The notes: generated by a model from the sequence alone, not told the origin. Shown: positions 36,357 to 46,233, numbered from the stretch's first letter. The stretch is 64,000 nucleotides of DNA from an uncultured Christensenellaceae bacterium (GCA_944381365.1 CALWKW010000001.1:215100-279099), one strand, 5' to 3'. A program made the numbers and translations.

Positions 36357-37172
36357 TTAACCTCTCAATCTGCATTTATCTTCGTGTTCACGATAGAATC
36401 TGGATCTGTTCATAGCTTCAGCAAAATCCACCTTGTGTCCGTCAAATTCGGGACCGTCTACGCATGCGTATTTTGTTTCGCCGCCGACAGTAAGTCTGCA
36501 TCCGCCGCACATACCTGTGCCGTCAACCATGATGGTATTCATAGATACTACGGTAGGTATATTGTATTTTCTTGTCAATTCTGCTACATTTCTCATCATT
36601 ATCATAGGTCCGACAACCAATACGCAGTCAATCTTGTCTCCTGCATCGATTCTCTCCTGAAGCACTGTGGTGACAAATCCTTTTGTACCCAAAGAGCCGT
36701 CATCGGTAGAAATATAGACATGCTCGCAGTTTGCCTTGAACTCATCTATATCGAAGAGCAAGTCTTTTGTTCTTGCACCCATGATAACATCGCTTTTCAA
36801 GCCCTTTTGCTTACGCAATTTTGCCTGAGGGTAAATTACGGCACAACCGATACCGCCGCCGACAAGTACGAGATTTTCGTATTGGTCAAGGTCTGTGGGA
36901 TTGCCCAAAGGACCAACCAAAGCATAGAGGCTGTCGCCTTCTTTGAGCTCTGCCATTTTGTGAGTAGAATAACCTACTTCCTGAACCAAGAGAGTAATGG
37001 TCTCTTTTTCTCTGTCAAAATCACAGATAGTAAAGGGTACTCTCTCTCCGCCCTCATTTACGATTACGATGACGAACTGTCCGGGAAGACAATGCTTTGA
37101 TACTACGGGAGTATGCACTACATATTTTCTTACTCTGGGAGCTACATCATAGATTTTTACTAATTCGTTCAT
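36357..37172 (-). CDS. nfnA: NfnA-like ferredoxin-NADP reductase small subunit
   Basis: A 271-aa protein of the sulfide/dihydroorotate dehydrogenase-like FAD/NAD-binding family. FAD region PGQFVIVIVNEGGERVPFTI, NAD region LVLVGGGIGCAVIYPQAKL, and a C-terminal 2Fe-2S site with Cys in MVDGTGMCGGCRL and KYACVDGPEFDG. I use the ATG at 37172, six bases after GGAG; an ATG four codons upstream overlaps that site. Paired with the large subunit, 6 bp away. Together they would interconvert NADH plus reduced ferredoxin and NADPH. Confidence 0.9.
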   Translation of the reverse strand: MNELVKIYDVAPRVRKYVVHTPVVSKHCLPGQFVIVIVNEGGERVPFTICDFDREKETITLLVQEVGYSTHKMAELKEGDSLYALVGPLGNPTDLDQYENLVLVGGGIGCAVIYPQAKLRKQKGLKSDVIMGARTKDLLFDIDEFKANCEHVYISTDDGSLGTKGFVTTVLQERIDAGDKIDCVLVVGPMIMMRNVAELTRKYNIPTVVSMNTIMVDGTGMCGGCRLTVGGETKYACVDGPEFDGHKVDFAEAMNRSRFYREHEDKCRLRG

Positions 37173-37210
37173 ATATATCTCCATTTTAAAAACTTTAAAA
37201 ATTTATATCA

Positions 37211-37849
37211 TTATTTATTATAGTATTGACAATATTGGCAAATCATACAGCTATTGCAATCTGGCATGCGAGAATGACATGTATATCTACCGTGATGTAT
37301 AAGAAGGTGATGGGCATGCGACCACTTTTCTTTTGGGATAATCTGCATGAGTTTTTGCTCGACTTTCAAAGGGTCTTTGGTATCGCAAAAGCCTATGCGA
37401 TTGGCAAGTCTTAAGACATGCGTATCGACAGCGATAGCATCTCCGCCGAAAGCCACGGCATACACTACATTCGCCGTCTTTTTTCCCACTCCCGAAAGAG
37501 TCATAAGCGATTCGATATTGTCAGGAACCACTCCGCCGAACTTGGTCAGAATATCTCTGCTGGCAGATATGATATTTCTTGCCTTGTTTCTGTAAAATCC
37601 GCATGAGAAAATTAGCGGCTCGAGCTGACTTTCTTCAAGAGAGGCAAACTGCTCGGGTGTATTGTACAATTTGAACAGCTTTTCCGTAACAATATTGACT
37701 CTCTTATCCGTACATTGTGCCGACAAAATTACCGCAACCAACAATTCAAAAGGCGTGGTATAATTGAGCTCGCACACTGCATCGGGGTGCATGATCTCCA
37801 ACTTCTCGAGAATATCGTCAATTTCTTCTTTAGAAAACTTTTTTATCAT
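37211..37849 (-). CDS. nth: Endonuclease III
   Basis: A 212-aa DNA glycosylase/AP lyase for oxidised pyrimidines. The helix-hairpin-helix with catalytic Lys is LSGVGKKTANVVYAVAFG, the catalytic Asp is in AVDTHVLRLANRIG, and a C-terminal 4Fe-4S cluster is built by Cys residues in CHSRMPDCNSCMICQYC. Normal length. It is 38 bp from nfnA but functionally unrelated. Confidence 0.95.
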   Translation of the reverse strand: MIKKFSKEEIDDILEKLEIMHPDAVCELNYTTPFELLVAVILSAQCTDKRVNIVTEKLFKLYNTPEQFASLEESQLEPLIFSCGFYRNKARNIISASRDILTKFGGVVPDNIESLMTLSGVGKKTANVVYAVAFGGDAIAVDTHVLRLANRIGFCDTKDPLKVEQKLMQIIPKEKWSHAHHLLIHHGRYTCHSRMPDCNSCMICQYCQYYNK

Positions 37850-37885
37850 AATTAAATCAGTATATTATAAATTATAAGCTGACAA

Positions 37886-39175
37886 TTATTTTATCTTACT
37901 TTCCTTCATTACTACATATTCTTCTCTTTCTGCACCGACAGAAACATAAGTAATAGGACATCCTACGGCTTTTTCGATAAAATCGATATAATCCTTTGCC
38001 TGTTTGGGCAAATCTTCAGGCTTTCTGCACTTGGAAATATCACAGTTCCAGCCGTCCATATATTCGATTACGGGTTTTGCAATTCTCAAAGCTTCGCCGC
38101 TGGGGAAACTTGTAGTCTTTTTGCCGTCTACCTCATAAGCTGTGCAAACAGGAATTTTCTTCATATATGAAAGCACATCGAGTTTTGTCAAAGCAAGCTC
38201 GGTAGCACCTTGCATTTCTACACCATACTTAGAAGCTACGACATCGAAGCCGCCTACTCTTCTAGGTCTTCCCGTTGCGGCACCGTATTCACCGCCTGCC
38301 TTACGCAATTCTTCTGCTTCTTCGCCAAACATCTCTACCGTGAAAGGTCCTTCGCCTACGCAAGTGCTGTATGCTTTCATGATACCGAAAACATTATCGA
38401 GCTTGTATTTGGGAATGCCTGCACCGATAGGAGCATAAGCAGCGATAGTATTGGATGAAGATGTATAAGGATTGATACCGAAATCAATATCTCTCAAAGC
38501 ACCGAGCTGAGCTTCAAATACTACCTTTTTGCCGGCTTTGATGCTTTCATCCAAAAATTCGCCTGTATTGCATACAAAAGGCTTGAGCTTGTTGCCGTAC
38601 TCCTCGAGCCAATTCATAATCTCATCGACTTCGATTTTGTTTGAGCCGTAAGCTTTTTCTATAAAAAGATTTTTCCATTCTACAATACCTTCAATACGCT
38701 TTCTGAGTGCTTCGGGGTAGAACAAATCGCCCATCATAATGATTTTCTTAAGATACTTATCGCCATATACAGGTGCGATACCTCTTCTTGTAGAACCATA
38801 CTTTGCGTCTCCCAATCTGTCTTCTTCGAGACAATCTTGTCTTACATGATAAGGCATGCAGATTACGGCTCTTGAGCTGATTTTGAGGTTTTCAGGTGTA
38901 ATTTTTACGCCCTTTTCTGTCAATCTGCCCATTTCTCCGACAAGGTGTTGCATGTCAATAACCATACCATTGCCCATCACATTAACTACTTCGGGACGCA
39001 AAATGCCGGAAGGAATAAGGTTGAGAATAAATTTTCCCAAGTGATTGATAACGGTATGACCTGCGTTGTTACCGCCCTGATATCTTACTACGATATCGTA
39101 GTCGCTTGATACAAGGTCTACCATTCTGCCTTTGCCTTCATCGCCCCAGTTGATTCCTACTATTGCTGTTAACAT
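37886..39175 (-). CDS. purA: Adenylosuccinate synthetase
   Basis: A 429-aa GTP-dependent ligase from IMP towards AMP. N-terminal P-loop-like GINWGDEGKGRMVDL, then YQGGNNAGHTVI and RPRRVGGFD. Normal length; AAGGAG upstream. It is 17 kb from the main pur operon, as often, since it feeds the AMP branch only. purB is not in the window. Confidence 0.97.
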   Translation of the reverse strand: MLTAIVGINWGDEGKGRMVDLVSSDYDIVVRYQGGNNAGHTVINHLGKFILNLIPSGILRPEVVNVMGNGMVIDMQHLVGEMGRLTEKGVKITPENLKISSRAVICMPYHVRQDCLEEDRLGDAKYGSTRRGIAPVYGDKYLKKIIMMGDLFYPEALRKRIEGIVEWKNLFIEKAYGSNKIEVDEIMNWLEEYGNKLKPFVCNTGEFLDESIKAGKKVVFEAQLGALRDIDFGINPYTSSSNTIAAYAPIGAGIPKYKLDNVFGIMKAYSTCVGEGPFTVEMFGEEAEELRKAGGEYGAATGRPRRVGGFDVVASKYGVEMQGATELALTKLDVLSYMKKIPVCTAYEVDGKKTTSFPSGEALRIAKPVIEYMDGWNCDISKCRKPEDLPKQAKDYIDFIEKAVGCPITYVSVGAEREEYVVMKESKIK

Positions 39176-39259
39176 CGTATTCTCCTTTAACTTTTGAATA
39201 TTAATATTTATAAATTTTTTACTGATTAATTAGTGTTTATCGACATCTCGACAAAGATA

Positions 39260-42200
39260 TTATTTTTTCTTGTTGTCGAATCTGTTGATAAATTCCTTTG
39301 CCCTGTCCTTTTCTCTTTGAATAAATCCTTTTGTCTCTTTGAACAAAGCTTTGAATGCCTCTATTTCCACTCGCATGAATGCCATGATAGGAAGTATGCA
39401 AACCAAGATTATGACGAGTTTTACTATCATATCGGGATAAAGCGATACGAGCGTAAACATTTCGCTGAAGAAAGGATTGCTTACCGCAAAGACAAATGCT
39501 ACAAACAAAAGTGCAAGCATAAATATCTTGTCTTTTGTATAAGGCATACATACCTGCATAAGCACGATAAAGGATACCATTGCCGTGATATAAACGCTCA
39601 TTGTCGATATCTGAGGCGATACATCAAATCCAATATCGTTGTAAATCCAGCATACCAAAGTTATCGCAAACGCAACCGTCAGACCTGCCGGCAAGGCTCG
39701 CTTGAAGACTTTGCTCAAGAAATTGCCTTTTACTCGTCTGTCATTGGGCTCCAACGCAAGAATAAACGAAGGAATACCTACAAACAAAGTATTAATAAGC
39801 GTGAGCTGGATAGGCTCGAAAGGATATGTCGAGAACTGGAATATGATAAGAAGCAATGACAATACCGCACTGAATGTCGTCTTTACGAGGAAAAGCGAAG
39901 ACGCTCTTTCGATATTGTTGATTACTCTTCTGCCTTCCGACACAACGCTTGGTAGAGCCGAAAAATCGCTGTCAAGAAGCACGAGCTGGGATACATTTCT
40001 GCTGGCATCCGAGCCGCTCGCCATAGCTATCGAACAATCGGATTCTTTCAATGCCATGACATCGTTTACACCGTCACCCGTCATACCTACGGTATGTCCG
40101 TGAGCTTTCAATGCTGCGATAAGCTCTTTTTTCTGACTAGGCGTGACTCTTCCGAATACGGTATATTTTTCTGCCGCTTCGTATATTTTGTCGGGAGTAT
40201 CGAGGTCCACAGATGCGTCAACATACTTTTCGGCATTCTTAAGACCTGCTCTTTCTGCTACTTTAGAAACAGTAAGAGGATTATCGCCGGAAATAACCTT
40301 GAGCTGAACTCCTTGTTTTTCAAAATAATCAAAAGTAGCCTTTGCCGTACTTCTTATCTTGTCGCTGAGCACTATAAGTGCGATAATTTTCATTTTGTCG
40401 GGAGACATCTGTGCGTCTTTCAACACTTCGCTTGTCTTTACCAATACCAAAACTCTGAAGCCCTGAGAAGCATATTCTTTGACATCTCTTTCTACAAGAT
40501 TGTATTTTTCTTTGAGTACAAATTCAGGAGCTCCGACAATGAATGTACCTGCATCCTTAAAGCTTGCACCGCTCCACTTTCTTGCCGAAGAAAAAGGCAT
40601 GAGTTTTAGCACTTCGTATTTTTCGTTTGACGAGAAATATTCAAAACAAGCCTCGAATGTGGCATTGTTTTTGCCCAAAGCGGCGACCATATTTGCCATT
40701 ATATCATCTACCGAGCCGAGTTTTGAAGAATAAAGATGCACATTTTCCACTTGCATCGTGCCTTCGGTAATTGTACCCGTCTTGTCAAGGCAAAGTACAT
40801 CTACTCTGGCAAGAGCCTCGATAGAATAAAGGTCTTGAACGAGCGTACGCTTTTTTGCAAGTCTTATGATACCCAATGCCAATGCTATTGAAGTAAGCAT
40901 TACAAGACCTTCGGGAATCATACCGATTACTGACGAAACCGTAACCGTGACTGCACTCGATACGCTGTTGGCATAAGTCATATTTGTCTTGAACATAAGA
41001 ATGCCCAAAGGGAAAATTATAATGGTAGCAATTCTTATAATCCAATTTATCGAACGCATAAGTTCGGATTTTGACTTTTTGAATTTCTTTGCCTCACTCA
41101 TGAGCTTGGATGCGTAAGTATCTTCGCCCACGGCAATGACTTTTGCTCTGCAAGTGCCTGACTGCACAAAACTTCCCGACATCAAAGTATCGCCGTTTTG
41201 TTTGTGAATATCGTCCTGCTCGCCTGTAAGCAATGATTCGTTGACTTCGCATTCGCCATCTACCACTATGCAGTCGGTAGGAATCTGACTTCCTTGTTTG
41301 AGAATGATTATGTCATCGATGACAATCTCTGTGGTAGGCATACTCACGATTTGTCCGCCTCTCACAATCTCGATTGAAGGTGCCGAGATAAGCGACAACT
41401 TGTCGAGCGTGACTTTTGACCTTATTTCCTGCACTATACCAATCACAAGGTTTATGACAGCAATGATAGCAAAAAGCATATTCTTTATTTGTCCGCTGAA
41501 TATGAGTATCATCGCCGCAAGAAATACATTGACAAAGTTGAACAAAGTAAAAATGTTTGTAGTAAAAATCTTGAGATAGGATTTTGAGATGGTATTGGAC
41601 TGATAGTTTACCATATCCCTCAATACTCTTTCTTCTACCTCTTCTTCGTCAAGTCCGTGATAAGGATCGGGATTGGCATTTACAAAAGGCACATCTTTTA
41701 AAGCCTTTGCTTTTTCCTTGTTGTCGATTTTTACTCTTTTTCTTGCTCGTCTCTGAGCTTTTTTGACAGCTTTATTGTTAGGAGCAATATCTTCGCTTGT
41801 CTTAGGGGGTTCAGAAACATTGTCTATCTGCTCCAATTCATAAGCAAAGTTGCTCTCAAAAGAAATCTCTCTGTTTTCATCCTCTGCAACATCATTCTTT
41901 TTAAGTCTTGACTTTTTTTCAGCAAGAGTCTTTACCTCGAGAGGCTTTTCTTCCTGCATCTCATCTTTTGAAGCTTTTTGTTTTGACTTCATTTTTTTGA
42001 GAGCCTTTTTGTCTTCAGTATTCTGATTGACCTTTTCTGACAAGTCCGTATCTGCCAAAGGCTGAACCTCGACAGCACTTTCAGACTGAGCATTAGAAAC
42101 AATAGTCGAATCTTTTTCTATATAATCGGCAAGCAATTCGCTCTTTTTAGATTTTTTGTTTGACTTTTTCTCAACGGCAAAATCGGTAGCGACATCACTA

Positions 42201-42274
42201 CCGTTATGACTGCCAAGCTCTTCGCCAAGGCCTAATTGCTCGTTTAGTAAATCTTTTTTATTTTTCCCCGCCAT
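39260..42274 (-). CDS. CtpE-like cation-transporting P-type ATPase with charged N-terminal extension
   Basis: A 1004-aa P-type ATPase. The phosphorylated Asp is D497 in LDKTGTITEG; the actuator motif is TGE 350-352; a conserved ion-site segment is IPEGLVMLTS (Pro454, Glu455); the hinge is MTGDGVNDVMALKESD. The core resembles CtpE of mycobacteria and related Ca2+-linked pumps in Gram-positives. The first ~200 residues are a Lys/Glu-rich, probably disordered extension (KKSNKKSKKSELL, KKALKKMKSKQKASK, KAQRRARKRVK) not seen in CtpE. About ten membrane segments follow. The ion and direction are not readable here. Upstream lies a 1.2-kb gene-free region. Confidence 0.85.
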   Translation of the reverse strand: MAGKNKKDLLNEQLGLGEELGSHNGSDVATDFAVEKKSNKKSKKSELLADYIEKDSTIVSNAQSESAVEVQPLADTDLSEKVNQNTEDKKALKKMKSKQKASKDEMQEEKPLEVKTLAEKKSRLKKNDVAEDENREISFESNFAYELEQIDNVSEPPKTSEDIAPNNKAVKKAQRRARKRVKIDNKEKAKALKDVPFVNANPDPYHGLDEEEVEERVLRDMVNYQSNTISKSYLKIFTTNIFTLFNFVNVFLAAMILIFSGQIKNMLFAIIAVINLVIGIVQEIRSKVTLDKLSLISAPSIEIVRGGQIVSMPTTEIVIDDIIILKQGSQIPTDCIVVDGECEVNESLLTGEQDDIHKQNGDTLMSGSFVQSGTCRAKVIAVGEDTYASKLMSEAKKFKKSKSELMRSINWIIRIATIIIFPLGILMFKTNMTYANSVSSAVTVTVSSVIGMIPEGLVMLTSIALALGIIRLAKKRTLVQDLYSIEALARVDVLCLDKTGTITEGTMQVENVHLYSSKLGSVDDIMANMVAALGKNNATFEACFEYFSSNEKYEVLKLMPFSSARKWSGASFKDAGTFIVGAPEFVLKEKYNLVERDVKEYASQGFRVLVLVKTSEVLKDAQMSPDKMKIIALIVLSDKIRSTAKATFDYFEKQGVQLKVISGDNPLTVSKVAERAGLKNAEKYVDASVDLDTPDKIYEAAEKYTVFGRVTPSQKKELIAALKAHGHTVGMTGDGVNDVMALKESDCSIAMASGSDASRNVSQLVLLDSDFSALPSVVSEGRRVINNIERASSLFLVKTTFSAVLSLLLIIFQFSTYPFEPIQLTLINTLFVGIPSFILALEPNDRRVKGNFLSKVFKRALPAGLTVAFAITLVCWIYNDIGFDVSPQISTMSVYITAMVSFIVLMQVCMPYTKDKIFMLALLFVAFVFAVSNPFFSEMFTLVSLYPDMIVKLVIILVCILPIMAFMRVEIEAFKALFKETKGFIQREKDRAKEFINRFDNKKK

Positions 42275-42634
42275 ACGAGTTTCCTTTGTTTGTTTTGATT
42301 ATTGCTCTTATCGCACAATAACAAATAAATAATAGCACATACATTATTTTAATGTCAATGGATATGATAATATTTTGCGTGCGTATATATAGTCAATTTT
42401 ATCCAAAACCTGATGTTGCAAAACATATCCAAAAGACCAAATGATTTTCGCACACCCTTAATATACTTGTCAAACATAGAAATTTTTGATAATTTTATCG
42501 ATTCAATTTATTTTGCTTATGACTGAATATCAACATCTGCATGCCTAATACAATGGTAATCAGAATAAACACTCAAACATACTCAATATTGCATTTTATT
42601 TTCCACACTGAACTTGTAAAAAAGAATTATCAAA

Positions 42635-42649
42635 TTGAACATTGTTCAG
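42635..42649. repeat. Palindrome TTGAACATTGTTCAG, copy B1
   Basis: Thirteen of fourteen arm bases match the family TTGAACAnTGTTCAA. It lies 361 bp upstream of the P-type ATPase start. Confidence 0.7.
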
Positions 42650-42951
42650 CTTTTATTTATACAACACTATATAAATGCTTAAAACTTAAATTTGAACCAT
42701 TAATTTATCTTAAAAACCACACCAACACAAAAAAACTATAAAATTACAATTAATATATTTACTTAAATAATTTTTCTCAAAAAAGCCCACCCCCTTCCCT
42801 GCTTACTCAAATAAAAGCTTTTTATCAAATGCCTACTTAATTTTAATATTGCAAATTTAATGCTTGCAATTAATCGTTTTATAATAATTTTGTTTAATTT
42901 TCTCTAATTTGAATTAGCACCATACAACTTGCTGTTAGCATTATTTTTTAT

Positions 42952-42966
42952 TTGAACATTGTTCAA
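42952..42966. repeat. Palindrome TTGAACATTGTTCAA, copy B2
   Basis: Perfect copy; it is the exact reverse complement of copies A1 and A4. Confidence 0.75.
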
Positions 42967-43218
42967 TATTATAAACAACACTATAAAATATTATTATTCT
43001 TGCATTGCTTAAAAATATTTCATACTCCTCTTTATCTATCCCAATCCACAATAATATATCTTAATCTATTCGATTATTTTTACATGCCGCACCATCTTCA
43101 ATAAATATAAATACTAGAATTTTATCAATTTTAATAGCTATATCACATTTACTGCTCCACATACATTTTTATCAACTTTATAAATACTATCTTTATTTAA
43201 AACTTACATGCTAAAGCT

Positions 43219-43233
43219 TTGAACGATGTTCAG
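43219..43233. repeat. Palindrome TTGAACGATGTTCAG, copy B3
   Basis: Two differences from the perfect family motif. It lies about 230 bp after the tyrA stop, reading leftwards. Confidence 0.65.
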
Positions 43234-43349
43234 TTTATAGAATAGCAAAGATTTTTTCTGTGACTTTAGAATCGACATAATATTCGTTTCTTTATTTTCT
43301 TCTTATACGATTGATTTTAAAAGAAGATTTTTATGTCAATAGAATTAAT

Positions 43350-43388
43350 TAAAAAAGACCATTTGATTAATATTTTCAAATGGTCATA
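43350..43388 (-). terminator. Rho-independent terminator of the aromatic operon
   Basis: A 10-bp stem GACCATTTGA/TCAAATGGTC (43358-43367 and 43377-43386), followed on the minus strand by six T. It lies about 75 bp after the tyrA stop. Confidence 0.8.
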
Positions 43389-43462
43389 TAGTTTTTGATT
43401 TGCATATTTTTATTGAACATTTAATTTTCTAATGTCATAATCTAATCAAATAAATCATTAAA

Positions 43463-44323
43463 TCATTTTTGATTTTTCTTTTCTAGTCCTATTCTTCTTG
43501 CCGTAGACTTAATAAAAAGCGTCTTTAAAGTCTTATCATCATCTTCTTCGATTGCTTTTTTCAATTCAGCTAGCTGATTCTGAAAAGCTGTGATTGATGC
43601 CAAAAGATTTTCTTTGTTTCCTAAAAACAATTCACTCCATAAGTCCTCATTGATATTTGCTATTCTTGTCAAATCTCGATAGCTATCGCCTATAAAACTT
43701 GCCGTTTCGCTGTTTTCGTCATCGCTGTTTATAAGCGATACCGCAATAGCATGAGGAAGCTGAGAAGTATAAGCTATAACTTTATCATGAGTCTTTGCAT
43801 CCGTGATACGGATATTGCCAAAACCTATTTCTTTGGCAATTATGCTCATTCTTTCGATTGCATCCAAAGTGGTATTGTCCGTCTTTATAATGAGAAAGTT
43901 TGCACCTTGCAAAACCTTGTCATCTGCATACTTAAAGCCTTTCTTTTCTCTTCCTGCCATAGGATGACAAAACAAAAATTCTGAGCCTTCAGGCACATTC
44001 TTGTTTATCTCATCGACAAACATACTCTTGATACCTGCCACATCGCTTATGAGACAACCTTTTTTGATATATTTGCCATATTTTTTGAGATAATCTACAA
44101 TTTGATTGGGATAAAGAGCTATGATAATCACATCGCTTTTTGCAAAAAATTTTTCGGGAGTGTGTGCCCCCTCTTTTATTGCTCCCGCCTCAAGTGCAAG
44201 CTCAAGTCCTTCTTTTGACCTGTTTACTCCATATACGGTATAGCCTTTTTTAGAAAGAGCTATCGCATAAGAGCCGCCTACTACGCCCAAGCCGACTATG
44301 GTAATTACTTTGTCTTGTCTCAT
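43463..44323 (-). CDS. tyrA: Prephenate dehydrogenase
   Basis: A 286-aa NAD-dependent enzyme making 4-hydroxyphenylpyruvate for tyrosine. The Rossmann motif is TIVGLGVVGGSYAIALSKKG; catalytic-region segments are CHPMAGREKKGFKYA and AYTSQLPHAIAVSL. No C-terminal ACT domain is present, so tyrosine feedback is not evident from sequence. GAGG precedes the ATG. Last gene of the aro operon, 118 bp after aroQ. Confidence 0.94.
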   Translation of the reverse strand: MRQDKVITIVGLGVVGGSYAIALSKKGYTVYGVNRSKEGLELALEAGAIKEGAHTPEKFFAKSDVIIIALYPNQIVDYLKKYGKYIKKGCLISDVAGIKSMFVDEINKNVPEGSEFLFCHPMAGREKKGFKYADDKVLQGANFLIIKTDNTTLDAIERMSIIAKEIGFGNIRITDAKTHDKVIAYTSQLPHAIAVSLINSDDENSETASFIGDSYRDLTRIANINEDLWSELFLGNKENLLASITAFQNQLAELKKAIEEDDDKTLKTLFIKSTARRIGLEKKNQK

Positions 44324-44441
44324 ATCTACCTCTTTAGTTCAGATATTTGTTTTGTAATTTTATAAGTGTGGATACTTATAATTATTCTCTATAATGTTTT
44401 CTTTTACAATAATTTTCGCTGTTTTTAATATTCAAAAATTA

Positions 44442-44873
44442 TCATTTATTGAGAATATCTACTGCCTCGACATATCCGTCAATGCCTTTGCCCACAACCT
44501 GAGCCACACAAGCAGGTGCAGTGACAGAGATATGGCGAAAACTTTCTCTTGTATTTATATCAGAAATATGCACTTCTACGACTTTTAAAGGAGCGATAGC
44601 TTTTATCGCATCAAACAAGGCATAGCTATAATGCGTATAAGCACCGGGATTGATTACTATGCCGTCAAATTTATCGAAATAGCACTTATGCAAGCAATCC
44701 ACAAGCTGACCTTCGCAATTAGATTGATAAAACTCAAGTTCCACTTGCTTATCCTTGCACTTTTCACGGATATAATCGCACATCTTGCTATAATCCATAG
44801 CTCCGTATATATTTTTTTCTCTTATTCCCAGCATATTGAGATTTACGCCGTTGATAATCATTATTTTTTTCAT
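44442..44873 (-). CDS. aroQ: 3-dehydroquinate dehydratase, type II
   Basis: A 143-aa type II enzyme. MIINGVNLNMLGIREKNIYG carries the catalytic-loop Tyr/Arg region, followed by FYQSNCEGQLVDCLH, INPGAYTHYSYALFDAI and VEVHISDINTRESFRH with the catalytic His. AGAGG precedes the ATG. It starts 9 bp after the aroE-aroK gene. Confidence 0.96.
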   Translation of the reverse strand: MKKIMIINGVNLNMLGIREKNIYGAMDYSKMCDYIREKCKDKQVELEFYQSNCEGQLVDCLHKCYFDKFDGIVINPGAYTHYSYALFDAIKAIAPLKVVEVHISDINTRESFRHISVTAPACVAQVVGKGIDGYVEAVDILNK

Positions 44874-44882
44874 ACAAGCCTC

Positions 44883-46166
44883 TTATTTTATTACTTTTAC
44901 TATATCTTTGACTGTCTTATAAATATCGTATTCATAGCTTTTTACCACCACATCGCAAGTAGAATAATATCTGTCTTTTCTCGATTCGTAAATGCTTATG
45001 AGTTTTTCTTTTCCGTCTTTTAAAAGCGGTCTGGTATCGGTATTGACATTGCTGAGTATATCTTCGAGCTTTCTTTCTATAAGCACTACAATACCGCTCA
45101 ATTTCATCATAGACACATTGACATCTCTTAGTATCGCTCCGCCGCCTGTGGCTACCACAAGATTTTTTCTTTGAGATAGTTCATACATGGCCTTTGATTC
45201 CCAATTTCTGAACACATTTTCGCCTTCGGCAAAAAGCTGTTTTATAGTCCGTCCGGATATTTTTTCTATATATTCGTCAGCATCCACAAATTCCCAATCG
45301 AGTATTCTTGCCACACGCTTTCCCTTTACGGTTTTTCCGCATGACATAATACCCGTAAGATAAATGTTTCCGCCTTCTTTTTGCAGATATTCTTTCATCA
45401 AAGTATTATATATACTTTGCGTGAGCTCTTTGTCGACAGCCTTGCTTTGCCATATTTCCTGCGATTTCATAGCCTGAGCGACAAGCATATACAATCCGCC
45501 CACAGCTTTTTTGCCAAGTTTTACGGCAATTTTCAAAAGCTCTGTATATACGGGATTGTAGACAATATCCACTATTGTATCGAAGTTTTTGACAATATCT
45601 TCATCGACAGGACTTTTGCCGATATTTGGATACATACCGACAGGAGTGGTATTGACAAGGACATCGCCTTTATATTTTCTCAGCAAATCATAACTTATAA
45701 AATCGTCTTGCTTTTTATCCTGTCTGGATGCGATTTTTACTTCTTTTGCTCCTCTTTTTTTAAGGATATAATATACCGACTTACAAGCTCCGCCGCTGCC
45801 TAAAATGACAAATGATTTGTCTTTTATCGCTACTTGATTATGTATAAGCAAATTTTCAAATCCGTAAGGGTCGGTGTTGTATCCATACAGTTTGCCATTG
45901 TCATTGACTACCGTATTAACAGCCCCGATTTCCTCAGCCTCATTGGATATACCCGACAAATATTTCATTACCTTTTCTTTGTAAGGTACCGTGACATTAA
46001 AGCCGTCATATCTAAGCAACAATTCTTTGCAATCTCCCAGCATATCTTCCATAGGAATCTGAGTGATATCATAACTGCTGTTTTGATTGTAATAATCAAA
46101 ATATTGTTTATGAATCTGAGGCGACATTGAATGTGTGAGTTTTTCTCCGATTACGCAGTATTTCAT
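44883..46166 (-). CDS. aroE: Shikimate dehydrogenase / shikimate kinase fusion
   Basis: A 427-aa bifunctional protein covering two consecutive steps. Residues 1 to about 262 are AroE: SMSPQIHKQYF, catalytic Lys63 in VTVPYKEKV and Asp99 in YNTDPYG, NADP loop ILGSGGACKSV. Residues about 266-427 are AroK: P-loop GIMSCGKT (272-279), FVDADEYIE and VVATGGGAILRD. The two enzymes are usually separate proteins. The order AroE-AroK follows the reaction order. Both active sites look intact. Confidence 0.95.
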   Translation of the reverse strand: MKYCVIGEKLTHSMSPQIHKQYFDYYNQNSSYDITQIPMEDMLGDCKELLLRYDGFNVTVPYKEKVMKYLSGISNEAEEIGAVNTVVNDNGKLYGYNTDPYGFENLLIHNQVAIKDKSFVILGSGGACKSVYYILKKRGAKEVKIASRQDKKQDDFISYDLLRKYKGDVLVNTTPVGMYPNIGKSPVDEDIVKNFDTIVDIVYNPVYTELLKIAVKLGKKAVGGLYMLVAQAMKSQEIWQSKAVDKELTQSIYNTLMKEYLQKEGGNIYLTGIMSCGKTVKGKRVARILDWEFVDADEYIEKISGRTIKQLFAEGENVFRNWESKAMYELSQRKNLVVATGGGAILRDVNVSMMKLSGIVVLIERKLEDILSNVNTDTRPLLKDGKEKLISIYESRKDRYYSTCDVVVKSYEYDIYKTVKDIVKVIK

Positions 46167-46233
46167 TTTTCCCTTCCGATTTTGATTGAAAATTATTGTC
46201 TTATTGTCAAGATTATTTGCTGATATATGTTTG

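Larger units (their letters stand above)
42275..43462. other. 1.19-kb gene-free region with repeated palindromes
   Basis: The longest gene-free stretch of the window, AT-rich, between tyrA and the P-type ATPase gene. The only frame above 60 codons (42541-42741, plus) lacks a ribosome site and recognisable features. It holds three good copies of TTGAACAnTGTTCAA at 42635, 42952 and 43219, with half-site-like remnants near 42609, 42691 and 43410. The aro terminator lies at its right end. I see no tRNA or riboswitch. Confidence 0.6.

Noticed and set aside
42541..42741. 66-codon plus-strand frame in the gene desert
   Set aside because: No ribosome site, AT-driven composition, and it spans one of the palindromes.
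24459..43233. TTGAACAnTGTTCAA copies as LexA/SOS boxes
   Set aside because: Gram-positive LexA boxes have GAAC and GTTC separated by four bases; here the spacer is three in all good copies, and no SOS gene is downstream.
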